DNA of 64,000 nt from an uncultured Bacteroidales bacterium (GTDB lineage: Bacteria; Bacteroidota; Bacteroidia; Bacteroidales; Muribaculaceae): positions 124,001-188,000 of the forward strand of contig CACXLJ010000007.1 in NCBI GenBank assembly GCA_902768435.1, in the 5' to 3' direction. Below, one piece after another: positions 56,350 through 64,000 of this stretch; position 1 is the first letter of the stretch, and each line of letters opens with the position of its first letter. The translations under genes and the position numbers were made by a program. The notes beneath the pieces were generated by a model. The model searched no databases and had not been told where the DNA came from. It worked only from the letters and a program-made list of their open reading frames with translations.

Positions 56350-57448
56350 ACTGAACTTTCTCGTGAGTGGTGGTGGCACAGGCGGACACATTTTCCCAGC
56401 CCTGTCGATCGCCAACGAAATCAAGCGCCGTTACCCCGAAGCCCACATCCTGTTTGTGGGTGCCGAGGGACGCATGGAGATGGAACGCGTGCCGGCGGCA
56501 GGTTATGAAATCAAGGGCCTGCCCGTGAGCGGTTTCGACCGCAAACGCATTTGGCGCAACTTCAAGGTGCTCTACCGCTTGCGCAAGAGCATGAGCATTG
56601 CCAAGGGCATTCTGCGCGACTTCAAGCCCGACATCGCCATAGGCGTGGGCGGCTATGCCAGCGGTCCCATGCTCAAGATTGCCCAGAAAAAAGGCATTCC
56701 CACCCTGCTGCAGGAACAAAATTCCTATGCTGGGGTGACCAACAAGCTGCTGGCCAAGAAGGCCAACTGCATCTGCGTGGCCTACGAGGGCATGGAGCGC
56801 TTCTTCCCTGCCGAGAAAATAGTGCTCACCGGCAACCCCGTGAGGCGCAACCTGCTCGAATGCACCTCGTCGCCCCAAGAGGCACGCGAGGCACTGCAAC
56901 TCGACCCGGGAAAGAAGACCATTCTGGTGGTGGGCGGCAGCCTGGGTGCACGCACCATCAACAACAGCATCATTGCCGGGCTCAACAGCATTGCCAACTC
57001 GCCCGATGTGCAGGTGCTCTGGCAATCAGGCAAAATCTACAACGAGCGCTGTGCGGCAGCCTTGAGCCAGTCGGGAGCCAAGAATGTGAAACAAATGCCC
57101 TTCATCAGTTCGATGGACCTTGCCTATCGCGCCGCCGACCTCGTCATCTCGCGTGCCGGAGCCAGTTCAATCTCTGAACTGCAGTTGCTGGGCAAGCCCT
57201 CGATTCTCGTACCCTCGCCCAATGTGGCTGAAGACCACCAGACCAAGAATGCCCTTGCACTGGTCAACAAGAATGCGGCTCGCATGATTACCGACGCCGA
57301 GGCCGAGGCCAAGCTGGTGGATGAGATGCTGAGCGTGGTAGCCGAGCAAAATCTGCTCGACACGCTTGCTATCAATGTCAAGAGAATGGCGCTCAACAAT
57401 GCTGCCGAGCACATTGTCGACGAAATTGAAAAGATTCTTACCGATTAA
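56336..57448 (+). CDS. murG: UDP-GlcNAc:lipid I GlcNAc transferase
   Basis: 370 residues, GT28. MurG adds GlcNAc to lipid I to form lipid II on the inner face of the membrane. Signatures: FLVSGGGTGGHIFPALSIA (lipid-binding G loop), AIGVGGYASGPML, LLQEQNSYAGVTNKLLAK and the C-terminal ISRAGASSISELQLLGKPSILVPSPNVAEDHQTKNA, which holds the UDP-GlcNAc site. Start overlaps the end of ftsW. murC starts 13 bp later. Confidence 0.96.
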   Translation: MNGNKLNFLVSGGGTGGHIFPALSIANEIKRRYPEAHILFVGAEGRMEMERVPAAGYEIKGLPVSGFDRKRIWRNFKVLYRLRKSMSIAKGILRDFKPDIAIGVGGYASGPMLKIAQKKGIPTLLQEQNSYAGVTNKLLAKKANCICVAYEGMERFFPAEKIVLTGNPVRRNLLECTSSPQEAREALQLDPGKKTILVVGGSLGARTINNSIIAGLNSIANSPDVQVLWQSGKIYNERCAAALSQSGAKNVKQMPFISSMDLAYRAADLVISRAGASSISELQLLGKPSILVPSPNVAEDHQTKNALALVNKNAARMITDAEAEAKLVDEMLSVVAEQNLLDTLAINVKRMALNNAAEHIVDEIEKILTD

Positions 57449-57461
57449 AACACTTGCTTTC

Positions 57462-58844
57462 ATGAAAGACTTCAGTTCATTATACTTCATTGGAGCCGGC
57501 GGCATAGGCATGGCAGCCCTCGAGCGCTACTTCCTGGCCAAGGGCAAACGCATTGCCGGCTACGACCGTACCCCGTCGGAACTCACCCAGGCCTTGCAGG
57601 ACGAAGGCGTGGAAATCACTTTTGACGAGAACCCCGACCTCATCCCCGACTATTGCCGCGACCCCGAAACCACACTGGTGGTGTACACCCCTGCTGTGCC
57701 CGACAGTCATGCCGGCATGCAATATTTCAGGAACAACGGATTCGAGGTAGTGAAACGCGCCAAACTGCTGGGCATCGTCACCGACGACACGCTGGGCCTG
57801 TGCTTTGCCGGCACACACGGCAAGACTACCACCTCGAGCATGATGGCACACATCCTTGAAGTATCAGGAATGGGCAGCAACGCCTTTTTGGGCGGTGTGC
57901 TGCGCAACTATAACAGCAACTTTTTGCTTTCAGAGAGCAGCCCATTCTCGGTAATTGAAGCCGACGAGTTCGACCGCTCGTTCCACCACCTGAGGCCCTA
58001 TATTGCCGTGGTGACCTCGACCGACCCCGACCACCTCGACATCTACGGCACCTATGAAGCCTATCTCGAGAGTTTCGCACACTTCACCAGTCTCATCAAG
58101 CCCAGCGGCTCACTCATTGTGCACGAGGGACTTGCTTTGAAACCACGCGTACAAGAAGGAGTATACACCTACACCTACTCGCTCGACAAGGGCGACTTCC
58201 ACGCCCAGAATGTGCGCAAGGGCAATGGCAAAATCCTGTTCGACTTCGTGCATCCTGATGGCATCATTGCCGATGTTGACCTGGGTGTGCCCGTGAGCAT
58301 CAACATCGAGAACGCCATCGCCGCCATGGCAGTGGCTTGGCTCATTCATGTGCCCCAAGAGGCCATGAAACAGGCTATGGCCACTTTCCAGGGTCCCAAG
58401 CGCCGCTTCGAGTTCTGGCTCAAGGAAGACGGCCCGCACGGCAAAGTGGTGATCGACGACTATGCCCACCACCCCAACGAAATCGAGGCCAGCATCAAGT
58501 CGGTGCGCGACCTGTATCCCGACCGCCGCATCTCGGTCATTTTCCAGCCGCACCTCTACACGCGCACGCGTGACCTTGCACCCGATTTTGCCCGCGCCCT
58601 GTCGCTCGCCGACGAGGTGATTTTGCTGCCCATCTACCCTGCAAGAGAGGAACCCATACCCGGTGTGACCAGCGAAATCATCCTCAAAGACCTCACTTGT
58701 CCGAAAAAAACGATTTATAGCAAAGAAAATTTGATTAATTCGCTAAAATTGTGTAACTTTGATATCTTGTTGACAGTCGGGGCCGGTGACATCATCAATC
58801 TGTTGCCCCAAATCTGCCAAGAAGTTAAAAAACAGAAGCGTTGA
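57462..58844 (+). CDS. murC: UDP-MurNAc L-alanine ligase
   Basis: 460 residues from the ATG at 57462; the frame is open upstream into murG but the ATG gives the family N-terminus (YFIGAGGIGMAALERYF). MurC adds L-Ala to UDP-MurNAc. ATP motif FAGTHGKTTTSSM; VIEADEFDRSFHHL; TSTDPDHLDIYG; RRFEFWL; VIDDYAHHPNEIEAS; FQPHLYTRTRDL. The stop overlaps the ftsQ TTG start in TTGA. Confidence 0.96.
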   Translation: MKDFSSLYFIGAGGIGMAALERYFLAKGKRIAGYDRTPSELTQALQDEGVEITFDENPDLIPDYCRDPETTLVVYTPAVPDSHAGMQYFRNNGFEVVKRAKLLGIVTDDTLGLCFAGTHGKTTTSSMMAHILEVSGMGSNAFLGGVLRNYNSNFLLSESSPFSVIEADEFDRSFHHLRPYIAVVTSTDPDHLDIYGTYEAYLESFAHFTSLIKPSGSLIVHEGLALKPRVQEGVYTYTYSLDKGDFHAQNVRKGNGKILFDFVHPDGIIADVDLGVPVSINIENAIAAMAVAWLIHVPQEAMKQAMATFQGPKRRFEFWLKEDGPHGKVVIDDYAHHPNEIEASIKSVRDLYPDRRISVIFQPHLYTRTRDLAPDFARALSLADEVILLPIYPAREEPIPGVTSEIILKDLTCPKKTIYSKENLINSLKLCNFDILLTVGAGDIINLLPQICQEVKKQKR

Positions 58845-59764
58845 AAATAGTCCGATACATAATATTGCTCATCATCTCGGCACTGCTCGTGTGGGGTGTG
58901 TTCTGGGCTCGCAACAAGGCTTCGGCACAACTCTGCAAATCGATTGATGTGGTCATTGAAAACAATGAAAAGGCTACATTTGTCACCCCTCAGGGCGTCA
59001 TCAACGACCTGCAGAAGATGAACTTCAAGATTGTGGGACTGCCCATGTGGCAAATCAACAGCGACAGCATCGAGAGGGCGCTCTCCAAGTCACAGTTCCT
59101 GGAATCGGCCCAGTGCATCAAGGGGCAAAACGGCGTTTTCCAGATCAAGGTCAAGCAACTCATACCGGTGCTGCGTGTGTTTGACGGCGACGACTCCTAC
59201 TATGTGAACCGCGAGGGCAAGAGGATTCCTGCAACGGTCAACTTCTTTACCGATGTGCCCATTGTCGAGGGTCACTTCACCAAGGAATTCGGTCCCGAGA
59301 AACTGCTGCCTATGGTCGACTATGTGAACCACGACTCTACACTTGCCAGCATTGTCACCATGTACAAGTATCGCGACCCCCAGAACATCATGATTGTTCC
59401 CTGCTTCAACGGACACATCGTGAACATGGGCAGCGTCGACAAGTACAAGGAGAAGTTCAGGAAACTCATGCTCTTCTACCGCAAGGTGATGCCCGAAAAG
59501 GGATGGAACACCTACGACACCATCTCGGTGAAGTGGAACTATCAGGTGGTGGCAACCCTGGCCAAGAAAAAGGTGGTGCCCGAATTCAACACCGACTATG
59601 AAGACGAAGACCCCGCCCCCGACTTCGAGACCATGACCGTTGGCGATGAGCAGCGACCCATAGGGGCCGAAAAGAAACCCGCCGAAAGCGAGAAGCCCAA
59701 AAACAACGACAGCAACAACAATAACAACAAAGAGAAAGAGAAAAATAATAATCCACATAATTAA
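58841..59764 (+). CDS. ftsQ: Cell division protein FtsQ
   Basis: 307 residues starting at TTG in a 4-bp overlap with murC. One N-terminal membrane helix (about 6-23), then a POTRA-like domain (SIDVVIENNEKATFVTPQGVINDLQK) and the beta domain (YYVNREGKRIPATVNFFTDVPIVEGH). The tail from about residue 250 is acidic then Lys/Asn-rich (ending in runs of Asn and Lys-Glu), longer than in E. coli and probably disordered. FtsQ links FtsL/FtsB and the divisome. Weak family similarity is backed by its place before ftsA-ftsZ. Confidence 0.9.
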   Translation: MKIVRYIILLIISALLVWGVFWARNKASAQLCKSIDVVIENNEKATFVTPQGVINDLQKMNFKIVGLPMWQINSDSIERALSKSQFLESAQCIKGQNGVFQIKVKQLIPVLRVFDGDDSYYVNREGKRIPATVNFFTDVPIVEGHFTKEFGPEKLLPMVDYVNHDSTLASIVTMYKYRDPQNIMIVPCFNGHIVNMGSVDKYKEKFRKLMLFYRKVMPEKGWNTYDTISVKWNYQVVATLAKKKVVPEFNTDYEDEDPAPDFETMTVGDEQRPIGAEKKPAESEKPKNNDSNNNNNKEKEKNNNPHN

Positions 59765-59776
59765 TCATTACACATT

Positions 59777-61093
59777 ATGGAGAAGAACCAATATATCGTA
59801 GCCTTTGAAATTGGCAGCTCCAAGATAGTAGGAGCCATTGCCGACAAATCTTCGTCGGGCTATGTCACTGTGCGCATGCTTGAGGAAGAACGCCTCATCA
59901 ACAGTGTGCGACATGGCGAAGTGAAGAATGTAGAGAATATAAAAGGGGCCATTACTCGTATTCTCAAGAAGCTCGAAAACCGGATAGACGGACGCATCTC
60001 AGATGTCTTTGTAGGCATCAGCGGCAGGTCGCTTCACTCTGAGATTTCAGAGGTGAGCCGTGACCTGGACTCGTCGAATGCCATTACCGACCAAATCATT
60101 GAGCGCATCATCCAAGATTCGCTTCGCAGCAACAACAGCAACTACGACACCATCGACATTGTTCCGCGCGCTTTCTATGTCGACAAGAAAGAAACCGAGA
60201 ATCCGAGCGGACAATTCGGTTCTAAAATCAGCATCAAGCTCAACCGCATCGTGGCCAAACCCGCCATTAAGATTAGCCTCAAGCGTGTAACCGACAATGT
60301 GGTGAAGGTGCGCCGCTACATCGTGACCCCGCTTGCCACTGCCGAAAAAGTGCTCACGCCCGAAGAGAAATCGCTGGGCTGCATGTTAGTGGATTTGGGT
60401 GCCGAAACCACCGAAGTATCAATCTATAAAAACGGTTCTCTCCTCTATTTCACGACACTCCCGCTGGGCGGACGCAATATAACCAAAGACATTGAAAACG
60501 GACTCTCGGTTGTTGAAGATGTGGCCGAGCGTGTCAAGAAAAACATCAACAATCCGCTCGAACCCTCGAACGAATCGACCAATATTGAAGGTGTCAACTC
60601 AGCCGACGCTTCACAGTACATCTCGGCTCGAGCCGGCGAGATCATTGCCAACATCATCAGGCAAATCTCCTATGCCAACCTCAATATCGAAGATATCAAG
60701 AGCATTGTGGTGATTGGCGGTGGCGCTCAACTGCAAGGTTTCAACAAGAAACTGGAAGAAACCGCAAAAATCACCGTGAAGGCCGGAACGGTTCCCCACA
60801 CATTCAACATCCTCGACTACACCATCAACAAGCCCGAATACATTCAGATTTTGTCACTGCTTGCTAAAGGCGCCGAACTTCTCCCCACAGGTGAAACCTG
60901 CATGGAAATCAACTCCTACGACGATGGTGCCGGACTCCGCGTCAACACTGCACCAAAACCTCAAGTTGACGAGCAACCCGAAGAAACCGAGGTTAAAAAA
61001 GACAAGAAAAGCGGAAAGAAGCCAGGGAGGTGGAAATTCTTTAAAGATAAGCTGAGCGGATTGCTCGAAGAAGGCGATAACGAAACCATGTAA
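59777..61093 (+). CDS. ftsA: Cell division protein FtsA (actin-like)
   Basis: 438 residues. FtsA is the actin-fold ATPase that tethers FtsZ filaments to the membrane. Phosphate-1 VAFEIGSSKIVGAIADK, SHS2 insert (about 85-165), phosphate-2 LVDLGAETTEVSIYKNG and adenosine VVIGGGAQLQGF are present. A charged linker leads to a C-terminal amphipathic helix (GRWKFFKDKLSGLLEEG) for membrane binding. Unlike the actin-like protein at 1601-5041, size and domains are standard. Confidence 0.95.
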   Translation: MEKNQYIVAFEIGSSKIVGAIADKSSSGYVTVRMLEEERLINSVRHGEVKNVENIKGAITRILKKLENRIDGRISDVFVGISGRSLHSEISEVSRDLDSSNAITDQIIERIIQDSLRSNNSNYDTIDIVPRAFYVDKKETENPSGQFGSKISIKLNRIVAKPAIKISLKRVTDNVVKVRRYIVTPLATAEKVLTPEEKSLGCMLVDLGAETTEVSIYKNGSLLYFTTLPLGGRNITKDIENGLSVVEDVAERVKKNINNPLEPSNESTNIEGVNSADASQYISARAGEIIANIIRQISYANLNIEDIKSIVVIGGGAQLQGFNKKLEETAKITVKAGTVPHTFNILDYTINKPEYIQILSLLAKGAELLPTGETCMEINSYDDGAGLRVNTAPKPQVDEQPEETEVKKDKKSGKKPGRWKFFKDKLSGLLEEGDNETM

Positions 61094-61144
61094 CAATAAC
61101 CCGAGTGAATTATTCAATTGTTTCATCAAAAAAATTACTGAATT

Positions 61145-62506
61145 ATGCCTAACTTAAAAGACAACATAGACAGCAACATTCTCGATACCATCGAACAAGG
61201 CTCGGGCAGTTTCAAAATCGACGATAAGATGCCTACCATCATCAAAGTAGTGGGCGTGGGTGGCGGCGGCAACAATGCCATCAACCACATGTATGCACAA
61301 AATATCAGCGGAGTGTCGTTTGTGGTCATCAACACCGACCGTCAGGCGCTCCAGAACTCTCCAGTGCCTAACCGGCTGCTCATTGGCCCCAACACCACCT
61401 TCGGTCTGGGTGCCGGCAACGACCCTGCCAAGGCTAAAGCCGCTGCCGAAGAGAGCGCCGACGACATTGCCGCCCTGTTTGACGACGACACCAAGATGGT
61501 GTTCATCACCGCTGGTATGGGTGGTGGCACAGGTACCGGTGCAGCGCCTGTGGTGGCACGCATCGCCCGCGACAAGGGCATCCTCACCATTGGCATCGTG
61601 ACCATCCCCTTCCTGTTCGAAGGCACCAAGAAGATTCTCAAGGCACTCAATGGCGCCGATGAGATGCAAGAATATGTAGATGCACTGCTCATCATCAACA
61701 ATGAGCGACTCACCGAGATATATCCCGACCTCGACTTTGTGAACGCATTCGGCAAGGCCGACGACACCCTCTCGATTGCCGCCCGAAGCATTTCGGAACT
61801 CATCACCACCGACGGCAAGATTAACCTCGACTTCAACGATGTGAACACCACCCTGCGCGATGGCGGCGTGGCAATCATCAGTTCGGGTTACGGCGAGGGC
61901 GAGCACCGCGTGACCAAGGCCATCGAAGATGCGCTGGAGTCACCGCTGCTGCGCAACCGCGATGTTTACGGTTCGAAACGCATCTTGATGAACTTCTATT
62001 TCAACCCCAACTCCAACAACCCCTTCCGCATGGCCGAGGTCGACGAGATGCGCCAGTTCATGACCAACTTTGGCGCCGAGGTCGATGTCATTTGGGGTGT
62101 TGCATTCGACGACACGCTCGACGAGCGCATCAAGATCACCATCCTGGCTGCCGGATTTGATGTGACGCTTGGCGATGAGGCTCCTGCCGAGAAAGCAGCG
62201 CCTGTCAAGACCGCAACCACCGAGAAAACTGAAATTCAGCGCATCAAGGAAGAGTACGGCACCGACAAGATCACCCAGCAGAACAACGAAATGGCCGAAG
62301 CCCGCTTCTTCGTGTTCAGGCCTAACGACATCGACAACGACGACATCATCGACCTGCTCGAGAAGGTTCCTGTGGTGGATCGTAGCCAGAAAACCAAGTC
62401 AAGACTCAAGGAAATGCAGGAGAATCCTGTTACTGCACCCGTGCGCAAAGCCGAACCGGCACCTGCCAAGAAAGGCACTGCCACCACCATTGAATTTGAC
62501 AGTTAA
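61145..62506 (+). CDS. ftsZ: Cell division protein FtsZ (tubulin-like)
   Basis: 453 residues. FtsZ forms the GTP-dependent division ring. The tubulin signature MGGGTGTGAAPVVA has glycines from G126; N-terminal KVVGVGGGGNNAINHM and T7-loop region LDFNDVNTTLRDGG are standard. The C-terminal about 110 residues are a variable linker with RFFVFRPNDIDNDDIIDLLEKVPVVDR; the last residues are TTIEFDS and I do not see the usual IPxFLR-type tail. A terminator-like hairpin follows at 62561. Confidence 0.96.
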   Translation: MPNLKDNIDSNILDTIEQGSGSFKIDDKMPTIIKVVGVGGGGNNAINHMYAQNISGVSFVVINTDRQALQNSPVPNRLLIGPNTTFGLGAGNDPAKAKAAAEESADDIAALFDDDTKMVFITAGMGGGTGTGAAPVVARIARDKGILTIGIVTIPFLFEGTKKILKALNGADEMQEYVDALLIINNERLTEIYPDLDFVNAFGKADDTLSIAARSISELITTDGKINLDFNDVNTTLRDGGVAIISSGYGEGEHRVTKAIEDALESPLLRNRDVYGSKRILMNFYFNPNSNNPFRMAEVDEMRQFMTNFGAEVDVIWGVAFDDTLDERIKITILAAGFDVTLGDEAPAEKAAPVKTATTEKTEIQRIKEEYGTDKITQQNNEMAEARFFVFRPNDIDNDDIIDLLEKVPVVDRSQKTKSRLKEMQENPVTAPVRKAEPAPAKKGTATTIEFDS

Positions 62507-62550
62507 ACATTTTCTCCACAATACACACCATTAATTACAAATTAATTGTG

Positions 62551-62558
62551 TAATTTTG
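62551..62558 (+). promoter_or_regulatory. -7 element of serS
   Basis: TAATTTTG, 70 bp before the serS ATG and 2 bp before a terminator-like hairpin; no TTTG at -33. Confidence 0.4.
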
Positions 62559-62560
62559 CA

Positions 62561-62597
62561 CTGCCGCACAGCCTTAACAGGGTGCGGCAGTTATTTA
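62561..62597 (+). terminator. Terminator-like hairpin after ftsZ
   Basis: Perfect 9-bp stem CTGCCGCAC (62561-62569) with GTGCGGCAG (62582-62590), then TTATTTATTT. It probably ends the dcw transcript. Confidence 0.65.
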
Positions 62598-62628
62598 TTT
62601 ACTGCATTTTTAGTTATATTTCAATATT

Positions 62629-63900
62629 ATGCTCACGCTACAACTCATCAACAACGACCCGCAAGAGGTCATCCGCCGATTAGCCATTAAGCAATTCGAC
62701 GCTCAAGAACCCATCATGCGCATTGTCGACCTTGACAAGCAGCGCCGCGCCGCTCAAAAGAACCGCGACGACAATGCCGCTCAACTCAATAAGATGGCAG
62801 CCCAGATTGGCGCACTCATGAAACAAGGCAGCCGCGACGAGGCCGAGCAAGTGAAGGCACAAGTGGCTCAACTCAAGACCGCCAACAAGGAGATTGACGA
62901 CAATCTCAAGGCCATCGAAAACGAAATCACTACCATCTTGCTTTCCATCCCCAATGTGCCCTACGAGGGCGTGCCCGAAGGCAAGACTGCCGAGGACAAC
63001 ATCGTGGAAAAGACTGGTGGCAACATTCCCGAACTGCCTGCCGACGCCCTGCCCCACTGGGACCTCGCCAAGAAATATAACCTCATTGACTTTGACCTGG
63101 GCGTGAAAATCACTGGCGCAGGCTTCCCCGTTTATATTGGCAAGGGTGCCAAACTGCAGCGCGCGCTCGTTCAGTTCTTCCTCGACGAGGCCTCGAAGGC
63201 TGGCTACACCGAGATTGAACCGCCGCTGGTAGTGAACGAAGATTCGGGTCTGGGTACTGGTCAATTGCCCGACAAGGAGGGTCAGATGTACCACTGCCAG
63301 GTCGACAACTTCTACCTCATCCCCACTGCCGAGGTGCCCGTGACCAACATCTACCGCGATGTGATTATCCCGCAGGACGAACTGCCCAAGAAGAATTGCG
63401 CATTCTCGGCTTGTTTCCGCCGTGAGGCCGGTTCTTATGGCAAGGATGTGCGAGGCCTGAACCGCCTGCATCAGTTCGACAAGGTAGAAATCGTGCGCAT
63501 CGAGAAACCCGAAAACTCCTATCAGGCTCTCGAGGAAATGAAGGACCATGTGCAGTCGCTGCTCGAGAAACTCGAACTGCCCTGGCACATCTTGCGCCTG
63601 TGCGGCGGCGACATGAGCTTCACCAGCGCCATCACCTTTGACTTTGAGGTGTGGTCGGCAGCCCAGCAGCGCTGGCTCGAGGTGAGTTCGGTATCGAACT
63701 TCGAGACCTATCAGGCCAACCGCCTCAAATGCCGCTATCGTGGCGACGACAAGAAGACCCACCTGTGCCACACCCTGAACGGTTCGGCACTGGCATTGCC
63801 CCGCATCGTAGCCGCATTGCTCGAGAACAACCAGACGCCCGAGGGCATTCGCATTCCCAAGGCATTGCAACCCTACACCGGATTCGACATCATCGACTAA
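62629..63900 (+). CDS. serS: Seryl-tRNA synthetase
   Basis: 423 residues. SerRS charges tRNA-Ser (and tRNA-Sec where present). An N-terminal coiled-coil arm (about 28-100, DLDKQRRAAQKNRDDNAAQLNKM...) binds the tRNA long arm. Class II motif 2 is FSACFRREAGSYGKDVRGLNRLHQFDKVE; motif 3 is LNGSALALPRIVAALLENNQ; TAEVPVTNIYRD and GDMSFTSAITFDFEVWSAAQQRWLEVSSVSNFETYQANR are typical. Standard length. Confidence 0.97.
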   Translation: MLTLQLINNDPQEVIRRLAIKQFDAQEPIMRIVDLDKQRRAAQKNRDDNAAQLNKMAAQIGALMKQGSRDEAEQVKAQVAQLKTANKEIDDNLKAIENEITTILLSIPNVPYEGVPEGKTAEDNIVEKTGGNIPELPADALPHWDLAKKYNLIDFDLGVKITGAGFPVYIGKGAKLQRALVQFFLDEASKAGYTEIEPPLVVNEDSGLGTGQLPDKEGQMYHCQVDNFYLIPTAEVPVTNIYRDVIIPQDELPKKNCAFSACFRREAGSYGKDVRGLNRLHQFDKVEIVRIEKPENSYQALEEMKDHVQSLLEKLELPWHILRLCGGDMSFTSAITFDFEVWSAAQQRWLEVSSVSNFETYQANRLKCRYRGDDKKTHLCHTLNGSALALPRIVAALLENNQTPEGIRIPKALQPYTGFDIID

Positions 63901-63915
63901 ACGCAACCTTTTGCG

Positions 63916-64000
63916 ATGGACCTGAACTTGACCTATAACGCGCAGGAAAGCGGCAAGCATCTGCTGCTCGAGACCTACGGCTGCCAAATGAATGTAGCCG
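63916..64000 (+). CDS. miaB: tRNA-2-methylthio-N6-isopentenyladenosine synthase (start only)
   Basis: Only the first 28 residues are inside the window. The segment LLLETYGCQMNVA matches the N-terminal UPF0004 domain of MiaB, with the first cluster-binding Cys in YGCQMN. MiaB methylthiolates A37 of tRNAs. It starts 15 bp after serS and is probably co-transcribed. Another MiaB-family methylthiotransferase (MtaB, RimO) is possible, but the QMN form favours MiaB. Confidence 0.75.
   Translation, partial: MDLNLTYNAQESGKHLLLETYGCQMNVA

Overview
The window is a gene-dense chromosomal segment from a member of the Bacteroidales. The evidence is a Bacteroidetes gene complement (PCMD, DUF4251, DUF2851 and BspA/DUF285 proteins, a SusA/SusB-type starch cluster, DPE2-like MalQ, a NamZ-type exo-muramidase), TTTG-N19/20-TAnnTTTG promoters in front of many genes, and almost no Shine-Dalgarno sequences. 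The family is not certain; Prevotellaceae or Muribaculaceae-like is the best guess. No rRNA, CRISPR array, integrase or IS element was seen.

Layout. (1) 1-8616, minus strand: a tight seven-gene operon behind one promoter: a vWA-like lipoprotein, a four-helix membrane protein, a tubulin/FtsZ-like GTPase, a very large actin/Hsp70-like ATPase, a coiled-coil membrane protein, a membrane-anchored zinc ribbon, and a second zinc ribbon joined to an FtsK-gamma-like winged helix that runs off the left edge. This is the most unusual part of the window: a divergent tubulin-actin pair with membrane partners. (2) 8662-14698: AlkZ-like winged-helix protein, PAS protein, hotdog thioesterase, tRNA-Phe, DUF2851, PCMD protein, AroQ and an O-methyltransferase. 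(3) 14838-18827: two adjacent secreted dockerin-bearing proteins; the second is broken by three single-base losses. (4) 19022-23456: rbfA, an FtsX-like permease, a membrane protein, and an AbiE-type toxin-antitoxin pair with a leader palindrome. (5) 23527-29239: namZ, SSS symporter and WYL regulator in one operon (peptidoglycan sugar salvage), DUF4251 lipoprotein, a candidate small RNA, a triplicated 33-bp repeat, a Rieske-like lipoprotein and tRNA-Leu. (6) 29485-41224: a maltodextrin/starch cluster (galM, MFS; malQ, susB, pullulanase, susA), whose two transcription units share the palindrome GCAAACGATTGC at the same distance from their promoters. (7) 41352-47150: vWA/macro-like fusion, nhaD, a repeat-rich gap, a small secreted protein, folA and thyA. 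(8) 47501-62506: the division and cell wall (dcw) cluster rsmH-ftsL-ftsI-murE-mraY-murD-ftsW-murG-murC-ftsQ-ftsA-ftsZ, without mraZ, followed by serS and the start of miaB.

The window holds both the canonical division pair FtsA (actin) and FtsZ (tubulin), and at its other end an unrelated operon pairing an actin-fold ATPase with a tubulin-fold GTPase. Two kinds of short-period intergenic arrays (a 7-bp AACTGAY unit and a 9-bp unit centred on CTAG) recur directly after genes and are not explained by any annotated feature.
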